Source: Clostridium sp. AT4 (GTDB lineage: Bacteria; Bacillota; Clostridia; Lachnospirales; Lachnospiraceae). Taken from it: a stretch of 64,000 bases of DNA. The DNA lies in assembly GCF_001517625.2 (NCBI RefSeq), contig NZ_LN999828.1, positions 186,001 through 250,000 on the forward strand, in the 5' to 3' direction. Made by a program: the position numbers and the translations under genes. How positions within the stretch are numbered: the first letter of the stretch is position 1; each line of letters opens with the position of its first letter. This document shows positions 44,851 through 53,500 of the stretch, one piece after another. Below the pieces are notes generated by a model, which searched no databases, was not told the DNA's origin, and was given only the letters and a program-made list of their open reading frames with translations.

Positions 44851-45663
44851 ATGAATTATGCAGTTTCTCTGTTAAAGGAGATTATTACAAAGCGAAAGCT
44901 CATATGGGATCTTGGAAAGGCTGATTTCAGAAAACGGTTCGTGGGTTCTTACTTCGGTATTGTATGGATGTTTATTCAGCCCATTGTGACCGTAGTCATT
45001 TATGCGGTGATTTTCGGAATCGGTTTTAAGTCTCCGCCGCCTGTTCCTGGAGTCAGCTATGTGGCATGGCTGGTTCCGGGCATTGTACCCTGGTTCTTTT
45101 TCAGCGAGGCGTTAAACACAGGAACGGGCTGTCTTCAGGAATACAGCTATCTGGTCAAAAAGGTGGTTTTCAAAGTAGAGATCCTGCCGATCATCAAGCT
45201 GATTTCCTGTCTGCTGGTCCATGCCTTTTTCGTGCTGATCATGGCGGGAATGTACCTGATCGCCGGGATGCCGGTGCGCGTTACCTGGATCCAGGTTCTC
45301 TATTATACCTTTGCAGCCTCTGTGCTGGTGCTGGGACTGGGATATTTTACAGCTTCTGTCAATGTATTTTTTAAGGATATGGCTCAGATCGTGGGAATCT
45401 GCCTGCAGTTTGGCATCTGGCTCAGCCCCATTATGTATCATGAATCTATGTTTACAGACCGTATGCCCTGGATGGAACCGATTTTTAAACTGAATCCTTT
45501 TTACTATATCGTCACCGGATACAAGGACAGCATGATTACAGGCAACTGGTTCTGGGAGCGGCCGAAGCTGACGCTGTATTACTGGGCCTTCACCCTGATC
45601 GTACTTCTTTGCGGACTTAAGATGTTTAAAAAACTCAGGCCTCATTTTTCCGATGTTCTGTAA
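44851..45663 (+). CDS. wzm: Polysaccharide ABC exporter permease (Wzm family)
   Basis: This 270-residue protein has about six membrane helices and the ABC-2 pattern (KADFRKRFVGSYFG-like segment ADFRKRFVGSYFGIVW, about 24-39; WFFFSEALNTGTGC). The stretch SPIMYHESMFTDRMPW is typical of teichoic acid and O-antigen exporters. The ATPase partner wzt is 3.4 kb further on, separated by a metalloprotease-like gene, thioredoxin, chromate transporter genes and a LysR regulator. That split is unusual. Confidence 0.92.
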   Translation: MNYAVSLLKEIITKRKLIWDLGKADFRKRFVGSYFGIVWMFIQPIVTVVIYAVIFGIGFKSPPPVPGVSYVAWLVPGIVPWFFFSEALNTGTGCLQEYSYLVKKVVFKVEILPIIKLISCLLVHAFFVLIMAGMYLIAGMPVRVTWIQVLYYTFAASVLVLGLGYFTASVNVFFKDMAQIVGICLQFGIWLSPIMYHESMFTDRMPWMEPIFKLNPFYYIVTGYKDSMITGNWFWERPKLTLYYWAFTLIVLLCGLKMFKKLRPHFSDVL

Positions 45664-45669
45664 GCGGAT

Positions 45670-46269
45670 ATGATAGGAAAGATAGGGATTGGCTGGAGAC
45701 AGGGAGAGCGGGAAGGAACGATCGAGGCACAGGTGGTCTATTCCCGACGCCACAGTCTGGCACTGGAGATAAAGACGGATGGTCAGGTGATCATCCGTGC
45801 GCCGGAGGGCATTTCGGAAGGAGTGCTGATGGAGTTTGTACGAACCCGGCAGGAATGGATTCTGAAGAAATGGTTCGATTCGGAAACAAAGAGACGAAAT
45901 CTGGCTCAGGTATTTCCACATGACTATGAGGAAGATCCAAAGCTTGAGGCGGCTTACCGCAGGAAGGCACGGGAGCGGATTGGGCAGAGGATTGCGTATT
46001 TTGCGGCTTTGATGGGAGTAACCTATGGGCGGATTTCCATCCGCAGCGCCAAAACACGCTGGGGAAGCTGCAGCAGTGAGGGAAATTTAAATTTCCACTG
46101 GAAGCTGGTGCTGATGCCGCCGGAGGTTCTGGATTATGTGGTGGTCCATGAGCTGGCTCACCGAAAGGAGATGAACCATTCCCGGAAGTTTTGGGCAGAA
46201 GTAAAGAATGTGCTTCCCGATTATGAGAAGAGAAGAAAGTGGCTGAAAGAATTTGGAGGATACGTGTAG
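45670..46269 (+). CDS. YgjP-like metal-dependent hydrolase (PF01863)
   Basis: This 199-residue protein has the HExxH zinc motif in VVHELAHRKEMNHS (about 157-170) and a downstream KFWAEV, matching the YgjP/SprT-like metallopeptidase group. The N-terminal VVYSRRHSLALEIKTDGQVIIRAP stretch is typical (residues 22-45). It starts 6 bp after wzm. Substrate and role are unknown. A hairpin terminator follows. Confidence 0.88.
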   Translation: MIGKIGIGWRQGEREGTIEAQVVYSRRHSLALEIKTDGQVIIRAPEGISEGVLMEFVRTRQEWILKKWFDSETKRRNLAQVFPHDYEEDPKLEAAYRRKARERIGQRIAYFAALMGVTYGRISIRSAKTRWGSCSSEGNLNFHWKLVLMPPEVLDYVVVHELAHRKEMNHSRKFWAEVKNVLPDYEKRRKWLKEFGGYV

Positions 46270-46299
46270 GTACCCTGATTTCCGGCTGCGGGACAATAA

Positions 46300-46354
46300 A
46301 AGAGGATTGAATGCTTCGTTTGACAGATATCGCAGCGAAGGGTTCAATCCTCTT
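46300..46354. terminator. Bidirectional hairpin terminator after ygjP and trxA
   Basis: AAGAGGATTGAA pairs perfectly with TTCAATCCTCTT around a loop that holds an inner CTTCG/CGAAG stem. It lies between the convergent ygjP-like and trxA genes. Confidence 0.85.
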
Positions 46355-46367
46355 ATGTGTTTATGGT

Positions 46368-46685
46368 TTATTTGGATTTGGCAATGGCATTTTCCAGATC
46401 AGCAGGAGAAATGAGTCCTACGGTTTTATTTACGATCTCTCCTCTCTTGAAGTAGAGAAGGGTGGGAACGCTCATGACTCCGAAACGGGATGCCAGATCC
46501 ATTTCTTCATCAATGTCTACCTTGTAGAAATGTACCTCCGGATGAACCTCTGCCATGCGTTCTACTGCGGGAGCCAGCATTTTGCAGGGACCGCACCAGG
46601 TTGCAAAGAAATCAACGACTACTACGTCGTCACCGGCATTTACTGCCTGGTCGAAATCAGCGGATGTGAGATGTGAAAGTGCCAT
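46368..46685 (-). CDS. trxA: Thioredoxin
   Basis: This 105-residue thioredoxin has the active site WCGPC with Cys31 and Cys34, a conserved VVVVDFFATWCGPCKML approach and the cis-Pro region SVPTLLYFKRGE. The ATG at 46685 has CAGGAGG 9 bp upstream; a longer frame of 18 extra residues lacks support. It reduces protein disulfides in the cytoplasm. Confidence 0.96.
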   Translation of the reverse strand: MALSHLTSADFDQAVNAGDDVVVVDFFATWCGPCKMLAPAVERMAEVHPEVHFYKVDIDEEMDLASRFGVMSVPTLLYFKRGEIVNKTVGLISPADLENAIAKSK

Positions 46686-46787
46686 ATATATTACCTCCTG
46701 TAAATGTGAATTCGTTTTCTGTTGTATATAGGATACCACAGCCGCCCCTCTTTTTATGTGATAAAAGTCACGAAACAGAAAAAATAT

Positions 46788-47372
46788 TTACAGAAGCTTC
46801 ATAATGAGCTGCATGACAACTTCCGCCCCTCCGGAAAGAAGCATCACATGGATGGGATCCATTTTGAATCTTGCAAGAAGAATCAGGGAAAGCAGAAAGA
46901 TTCCCACAGCTCTTATATTTGTACTGGAGAGAATGGCATCCAGATGGAGGGAGGAAATGTCATTTCCCCAGAATGCGGTAACCAGAATGCTGACTCCGGC
47001 AGCTGCGATCATGGCGATTACGGCAGGACGGAGGGATTTTAAAATGCCTTGAAGAAGGCTTAAACTTCGGTATTTTAAGTAAATTTTTGCCAGAATCGTT
47101 ACAAGAATGCAGGAAGGGAGCACACAGCCGATGGTAGCTGCCAGCGCTCCGGGAACTCCGGCAATGCGGGTGCCTACAAAGGTTGCGGAATTGACTGCGA
47201 TCGGGCCGGGGGTCATCTGGGAAATGGTGATCAGATCCGTAAATTCGGACTGGGAAAGCCAGGGATGAAGCTGTACTACCTGATTCTGGATCAGAGGCAT
47301 TGCCGCATAGCCGCCGCCGAAGCTGAAGGCGCCAATCTGCAGAAAGCTTAAAAAGAGCTGTAAATAGATCAT
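46788..47372 (-). CDS. Chromate transporter family protein, second half (ChrA domain)
   Basis: This 194-residue protein has about five membrane helices and the CHR-domain signature FSFGGGYAAMPLIQNQVV (about 17-34) with TPGPIAVNSATFVGTRIAG. It matches the short-chain chromate transporter type, which works as a heterodimer of two such proteins. It overlaps the other half by 4 bp. Chromate export is the name of the family; the physiological anion here is unknown. Confidence 0.9.
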   Translation of the reverse strand: MIYLQLFLSFLQIGAFSFGGGYAAMPLIQNQVVQLHPWLSQSEFTDLITISQMTPGPIAVNSATFVGTRIAGVPGALAATIGCVLPSCILVTILAKIYLKYRSLSLLQGILKSLRPAVIAMIAAAGVSILVTAFWGNDISSLHLDAILSSTNIRAVGIFLLSLILLARFKMDPIHVMLLSGGAEVVMQLIMKLL

Positions 47373-47962
47373 AAGGAACCGCCTTTCTTCTGTTTTTCAC
47401 GGCTTAAGGTTGTGACGATACCAAGGCCGATGCACAGCAGGATAATGATAATGGCGCTGACGCCGAAGAAGTAGTTGGCAATAAAGGCTGCGGCCATGAC
47501 AAGAAGGGGAACTGTCTGCTTTTCTTTTATAATGCCAGAGGACATTTCCCAGACTACCTCCATGATTACGGCTCCTACTCCGGCCTGCATTCCGTTTAAC
47601 ATCCAGCCCACATACTGATTGGAGCGGAAGGCGGCATAGCAGAGTGAAATCAGAGAAAGGATGGCAAAGGGAGGGATGACCGTTGCAAGAACGGAGGTCA
47701 TGACTCCGGGAAGGCCTGCCAGCTTGTAGCCTACCACGATAGCCCCGTTGACTGCGATGGCGCCGGGGCAGGACTGGGCAATGGCTACCAGATCCAGCAT
47801 CTCTTCCTCATCGATCCAGTGGTACTGGTCCACAAAGGTTTTTTTCATCAGTGTTACAATTACATAGCCGCCGCCAAAGGTAAAGGCGCTGAGATAAAAG
47901 GTAGAAATAAAAAGCTTTTTTAAGATGACAGACCGCTTTTCATGATGGGATACAGCTTCCAT
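47369..47962 (-). CDS. Chromate transporter family protein, first half (ChrA domain)
   Basis: This 197-residue protein has the same CHR pattern (FTFGGGYVIVTLMKKTFVD, CPGAIAVNGAIVVGYKLAG) as its partner. AAAAGGAGTTCACCC leads to the ATG at 47962; the frame open further upstream has no ribosome binding site. It is the first gene of the pair and divergent from the LysR gene, which may control it. Confidence 0.9.
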   Translation of the reverse strand: MEAVSHHEKRSVILKKLFISTFYLSAFTFGGGYVIVTLMKKTFVDQYHWIDEEEMLDLVAIAQSCPGAIAVNGAIVVGYKLAGLPGVMTSVLATVIPPFAILSLISLCYAAFRSNQYVGWMLNGMQAGVGAVIMEVVWEMSSGIIKEKQTVPLLVMAAAFIANYFFGVSAIIIILLCIGLGIVTTLSREKQKKGGSL

Positions 47963-48131
47963 GGGTGAACTCCTTTTAAAACGGGAAGTATTCCCGGTTA
48001 TTTTGCCGGAAAATCCATCCGGCATTCCTACTATACGCCTTGCAGATACATATGTAAAATACTATAATATTATAATATATATAATGAAAATATTATGAAT
48101 ATACGAATCAGTGAAAGAAAGGAGAAGGATC
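47963..48131. promoter_or_regulatory. AT-rich divergent control region between chromate genes and lysR
   Basis: This 169 bp gap contains a run of A/T with overlapping TATAAT-like and ATATTAT sequences (about 48055-48100), the expected layout for divergent promoters controlled by a LysR-type protein. Exact operators could not be fixed by eye. Confidence 0.6.
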
Positions 48132-49013
48132 ATGACGCTGCGTCATTTAAGGATTTTTGTCACGGTCTGCGAGACGGGAAGCATGACTGCGGCAGCCCAG
48201 ATACTCTATATTGCCCAGCCCGCTATCAGTCTGGCTGTTTCAGAGATGGAGGAGCATTACAAAGTTCGGCTCTTTGACCGTATTTCACGCCGTTTGTATC
48301 TCACAGACAGCGGGCGGCAGGCTCTGGAATATGCCAGACATATTATCGCGCTTTTTGACGAGATGGAGCAGGGGGTGGGAGACGGCCAGGCGGCGAAAGA
48401 ATTGCGGATCGGTACCAGCATTACCATCGGCTCCTGCCTGCTTCCCGGATATATCAGGGAGCTGAAGGAACGTTTTCCGTCGCTGACCGTACAGGCGGCG
48501 GTGGGAAATTCAGAGGCCATTGAGCAGAAGCTGCTTGAAAATCAGATCGATATCGGTATCATTGAGGGAATGGTTCACAGTCCCTATATCCACTGTAGGA
48601 CCTTTCCCGGCGATCGGCTGGTATTTATCTGCCCTCCGGCCCATCCGTTTGCAGGGCATACCTTAAAATCGGCTGAAGAGCTGGCAGGACAGGATCTGAT
48701 CCTGCGGGAGCGGGGCAGCGCGGGGCGAGAGGTTCTGGACGGGATTCTGGCAGCAGGGGAAATTTCTGTGAAGCCCTTATGGGAGAGCGTCAGCAATGAG
48801 GCGGTGCTGGAAGGGGTAAAAGCCGGTCTGGGCTTGTCGCTTCTTCCTTATTATCTGGTTCGGGACAGCCTTGAGAAGGGGCAGGTTAAGGAGTTCTTTA
48901 TAAGAGGACTTGCACTGTCACGGAAGTTTTCCGTTATTTACCATAAGAACAAATTTTTGACAAAAGAGGCCAGAACGTTGATCGGGCTGGCGGCGGGGGA
49001 GGAAGAAGGGTAG
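48132..49013 (+). CDS. LysR-family transcriptional regulator
   Basis: This 293-residue regulator has an N-terminal winged helix (LRHLRIFVTVCETGSMTAAA, AAQILYIAQPAISLAVSEME, about 3-50) and a C-terminal effector-binding domain. AAAGGAGAAGG precedes the ATG at 48132, which removes seven residues from the longest frame. It is divergent from the chromate transporter genes, the usual arrangement for autoregulation and control of the neighbour. Confidence 0.93.
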   Translation: MTLRHLRIFVTVCETGSMTAAAQILYIAQPAISLAVSEMEEHYKVRLFDRISRRLYLTDSGRQALEYARHIIALFDEMEQGVGDGQAAKELRIGTSITIGSCLLPGYIRELKERFPSLTVQAAVGNSEAIEQKLLENQIDIGIIEGMVHSPYIHCRTFPGDRLVFICPPAHPFAGHTLKSAEELAGQDLILRERGSAGREVLDGILAAGEISVKPLWESVSNEAVLEGVKAGLGLSLLPYYLVRDSLEKGQVKEFFIRGLALSRKFSVIYHKNKFLTKEARTLIGLAAGEEEG

Positions 49014-49052
49014 TTTTTATTCTTTTTACCAGTATAAAAATTTGCCATTGTA

Positions 49053-49061
49053 TGATATACT
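49053..49061 (+). promoter_or_regulatory. Candidate extended -10 promoter for the wzt operon
   Basis: TGATATACT is an extended -10 (TGn plus TATACT), 52 bp upstream of the chosen wzt start. No clear -35 is visible, which is common with an extended -10. Confidence 0.5.
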
Positions 49062-49113
49062 TATCCCTAAAGTGGAGAATTATGCAGTTATGCAACTAGA
49101 TATGGAGAACGAT

Positions 49114-50538
49114 ATGGAAGTAAGAGAACAGGAAAATGCCATCAGCGTCCGGGACGTGACCAAGGTCTACCGGCTGTATGACAAGCCCATTGACCGTTTA
49201 AAGGAATCGATGAGCATTTCCCATAAAAATTATCACAGGGACTTTTATGCTTTAAGCGGACTTTCCTTTCAGGTAAAGAAGGGGGAAACCGTAGGGATCA
49301 TCGGTACAAATGGTTCCGGAAAGTCTACCATTTTAAAGATTATCACCGGAGTGCTGACGCCAACCACCGGGCAGGTGGATGTAAACGGCAAGATTTCCGC
49401 CCTTTTGGAGCTGGGAGCCGGTTTTAATATGGATTATACGGGAATTGAAAATATCTACATGAACGGCACCATGATGGGCTATACGAAAAAGGAGATGGAT
49501 GCAAAGCTTCAGGATATTCTGGATTTTGCTGAAATCGGAGATTTTGTCTATCAGCCGGTAAAGACCTATTCCAGCGGTATGTTTGTCCGTCTGGCCTTTG
49601 CTCTTGCGATCAACGTAGATCCTGAAATTCTGATCGTAGATGAGGCTCTGTCGGTAGGAGATGTATTCTTCCAGTCCAAATGCTACCGCCGGATGGAGGA
49701 GATCCGCAAAAAGGGCACGACCATCCTGATGGTTACACACGATATGGGAAGCATTATCAAATACTGTGACCGGGTGGTTCTGCTTCATAAGGGCGAATTT
49801 ATCGCTGAAGGGCCTGCGGGCAAAGTGGTGGATATGTATAAGAAGATTCTGGCCGGAAAGCTGGAGGAGCTGAAGGCGGAGCTGGCAGCAGGAGTCCATA
49901 AAACGGATCAGCAGTCCGGCACAGAGGATGACCTTTCCGATTTCTCAGGCGGTATGGACGTAGACGGCCTTGTTGATGCACAGCTGGCAAAAAAAACATT
50001 TCTTGACAGCCATGAGAGCGCCGGAACTACAAATCAGCATCCCAAGGGGCTGATGCGCGATCAGATGACGATCAATTCAGACCGCACGGAATATGGCGAC
50101 GGACGGGCGGAAATCTATGATCTGGGTCTTTTAGACGCCAGAGGCAATATTACAAATCTCCTGTTAAAAGGAGAGATGTTTACTATCCGTGAATGCATCC
50201 GTTTCCATGCGGATATTCAGTCGCCTATTTTTACCTATACCATTAAGGATAAAAAGGGAACGGAGCTCACTGGCACCAACACCATGTTTGAGGGAGCGGA
50301 CATTCAGCCGGTGAAAAAGGGCGAGGAATATGTGGTGGAATTTACCCAGAAGATGACCCTTCAGGGCGGTGAGTACCTGTTAAGCATGAGCTGTACCGGC
50401 TTCGAGGCCGGAGAGCATACGGTATATCACCGTTTGTATGATGTGACAAATATTACTGTTATTTCCAATAAAAACACCGTGGGCGTTTACGATATGGAAT
50501 CCCAGGTGAAAGCGGAAAAGAGGAAAGCAGATGAATGA
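49114..50538 (+). CDS. wzt: Polysaccharide ABC exporter ATPase with carbohydrate-binding C-terminus (Wzt)
   Basis: This 474-residue protein has an ATPase domain (Walker A GTNGSGKST, K70; signature YSSGMFVRLAF; Walker B ILIVDEALSVGD), a linker (about 240-320) and a C-terminal Wzt_C-type beta-sandwich (about 320-465). In O9a-type systems this C-terminal domain recognises the capped end of the glycan before export. The ATG at 49114 has GGAG 6 bp upstream; earlier in-frame ATGs (49090, 49102) remain possible. It overlaps the giant enzyme gene by 8 bp, which fits the terminal capping it may sense. Confidence 0.92.
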   Translation: MEVREQENAISVRDVTKVYRLYDKPIDRLKESMSISHKNYHRDFYALSGLSFQVKKGETVGIIGTNGSGKSTILKIITGVLTPTTGQVDVNGKISALLELGAGFNMDYTGIENIYMNGTMMGYTKKEMDAKLQDILDFAEIGDFVYQPVKTYSSGMFVRLAFALAINVDPEILIVDEALSVGDVFFQSKCYRRMEEIRKKGTTILMVTHDMGSIIKYCDRVVLLHKGEFIAEGPAGKVVDMYKKILAGKLEELKAELAAGVHKTDQQSGTEDDLSDFSGGMDVDGLVDAQLAKKTFLDSHESAGTTNQHPKGLMRDQMTINSDRTEYGDGRAEIYDLGLLDARGNITNLLLKGEMFTIRECIRFHADIQSPIFTYTIKDKKGTELTGTNTMFEGADIQPVKKGEEYVVEFTQKMTLQGGEYLLSMSCTGFEAGEHTVYHRLYDVTNITVISNKNTVGVYDMESQVKAEKRKADE

Positions 50539-53500
50539 TATAAGCTATGAGATTCTGGATCTCTTTAAAAAATACGGCTCCGATCCGGAGGGGATTCAGA
50601 AAATCCTTGAAAATGACAGCCGTCCGGAGGTGTTGTATGCTCTTTCCGATGTCCGGAAAAATCTTTTCGACTGGATGGAGCTGGAAAAATGTGAAAATGT
50701 ACTGCAGCTGGATTCCGGCTATGGGGTTCTCACCGGATTGTTTGCAGAGTGCTGCGCCCATGTGACTGTAACGGACCGCAGGGATGAAAATCTGGTGGTG
50801 AATGAGCAGAGAAACAGCAGTGCGGACAATATTTCCTATATAAAAGAAAACGATTGGAAGAAGGAAGACCACAGAGAAGCTTACGATCTTGTGGTTTTAG
50901 AATCTTCCCGCCCGGACATGGACTTAAAGGTCGTTGTAAAGGAGGCTTCTCAGTATGTAAAACAGGGAGGCCGTCTGGTGTTTTCCTGTGAAAATGCCCT
51001 GGGACTGTGCTTTTTATCTGGTGCTGTCCATGATGAGGATGAGAGTGCATTTACCAAGGGAGAACTGGAGGCGGCTTTTCGTGAGGCAGGCCTTGAAACC
51101 GTAGAATTTTATTATCCCATGCCGGAGTATAAGCGGGCTCAGACGGTGTATTCCGACCGGTATCTTCCCGGAAAGGGCGATATTCCCCATGTGACCGCAG
51201 TCTATGACCGCCAGCGCTGGGCCTGCATCCATGAGGATGAGATTTCCGATAAGCTGGTTCAGGAAAAGGCCTTTGGACTTTTCGCCAATGCCTATCTGGC
51301 AGTGGCCTCTAAGGAGCAGGAGCCCTTTGATACGATTTTTGCAAAATATAACCGGACCAGAAAACCTCAGTTTCAGATCCGCACCCGCATTTTAGAAGAA
51401 AATGGAAAGCGATATGTGGAAAAGGCTGCTCTTACAGAGGCATCCGGAGCACATATTGGTTCTATGGAGGAAAAGCATGAGAAGCTCTCCAAGGTAAATC
51501 CTGAAGTTCATGTGCTGGAACCGCATTTTTCTGAGGATAAACAGGCGGTACGGTTTGAGTTTCTTACAGGAAAGACGCTGGCAGAGGAGCTTGGCGGGCA
51601 GATCCGGGGAAAGAAGGCTCCGGTTGAGGCAATTCAGGCAGCGATGGAGCAGGTATTCTCAAAGGCAGCCCTGCGCCCGGAGTCCTTTTATGTGACGCCG
51701 GAATTTCTGGAGGTGTTTGGAAGGGATCCGGCAGAAGATTCACAGGATAGCGCTCCGGGAGAACTGGAACAGCAGCTGTCTGCCCTGTCGGATGCTTCCT
51801 ACGCAGTCAGCAATATTGACGGCCTGTTTGAAAATCTGATGGTAAGCGGCGGCAAGCTGTACTGCCTGGATTATGAATGGGTCTTTGATTTCCCTGTTCC
51901 GGCAGGTTTTGTCCGCTATAGGAATCTGGTTTATTTCTATTATAAATATGAAGGCCTGATGGACTATGAAAATGCAGCTGATTTCCTGAAGGAATTCGGA
52001 ATCGGGGAAGAACTGTCCGGGCTGTATGCTGCCATGGAGGAATCCTTCCAGTCCTGGGTACACGGAGACGGCACTCAGGGGTATATGGGTAATTATAAAC
52101 AGCGTCTGGTGACCTTAGAGGAATTAAAGGCCCAGGAAAAGGAACTGGATCAGGCCAGAGAGCGGATCAACCAGCTTCAGGAAGAGGTGGAGGAGCGCAA
52201 TATTCAGGTGAAAAAGGATCAGGAGATTCTGCGCCTTACCAATAATCATGTAAAGAACCTGGAAATCATGATTAAGGATCTGCGCCATGAGATTGACGAG
52301 CTGGGTAAGCTTGCCACCTATTTGAATGGTCATGAAGCGGCTGTATACAAGCTTCGCAGAAAGCTGGGGGTTCAGGTCAATAAGGCATTCCCAAAGGGAA
52401 CCAGAAAGCGCAAGGTATTGAACTACTGCTTCCATACGGTGCGCCACCCTGCAAGATACATGAAGATGTATGCCACCAAAGAGGGCCGTAACCTGATTGA
52501 GGGTGATTTTAAGATTGGCGAGGGCTATCTCACCGGAGGCCACCTTTCCTTCCCGCAGTATCCGGGAGAGGGAAAAGAGGGAAAAAATGGCTGGGAAGGG
52601 CCCTTAGTCTCCATTGTGATCCCCTGTTATAACCAGATCCACTACACCTATGCCTGTCTTCAGTCCATTCTGGAATATACGAAGGACGTGACCTATGAGG
52701 TCATCATTGCAGATGATGTGTCAACAGATGCAACGGCGGAAATCAGCCGTTTTGTGGACGGGCTGGTGATCTGCCGCAATCAGACCAATCAGGGCTTTTT
52801 AAGAAACTGCAACCAGGCGGCAAAGGCAGCCAGGGGCAAATATATCATGTTTTTAAATAATGATACCAAGGTGACGGAAGGGTGGCTATCTTCTCTGGTG
52901 AAGCTGATCGAATCCGACCCGTCTATCGGTATGGTAGGCTCCAAGCTGGTGTATCCGGACGGACGTCTTCAGGAGGCCGGAGGCATTCTGTGGAGCGACG
53001 GCTCCGGCTGGAACTATGGGCGGCTGGATGACCCGGATAAGGCAGAGTACAACTATGTAAAGGACGTGGACTACATTTCCGGCGCCGCCATCCTTTTATC
53101 CGTTCAGCTCTGGAAGCAGATCGGCGGCTTTGACGAGCGGTTTGCTCCTGCCTACTGTGAAGATTCTGATCTGGCCTTTGAGGTGAGAAAAGCCGGATAC
53201 CGGGTGGTATATCAGCCTCTATCCAAAGTCATTCATTTTGAAGGGGTGTCCAACGGTACGGATGTAAACGGTACGGGCCTGAAGCGGTATCAGGTGGAAA
53301 ACAGCAAAAAGCTTCGGGAAAAATGGGCGGATGAGTTTAAGCGTCAGTCTGTCAATGACGGAAATCCCAATCCATTCAGGGCAAGGGAGAGAAGCCAGGG
53401 TAAAAAGGTGATCCTGGTAGTGGATCACTATGTGCCTACCTTTGATAAGGACGCAGGCTCCAAGACCACCTATCAGTATCTGAAAATGTTCCTGAAAAAG

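Noticed and set aside
48055-48100. AT repeat as a replication origin or CRISPR leader
   Set aside because: No DnaA boxes or spaced direct repeats; it fits a divergent promoter region.
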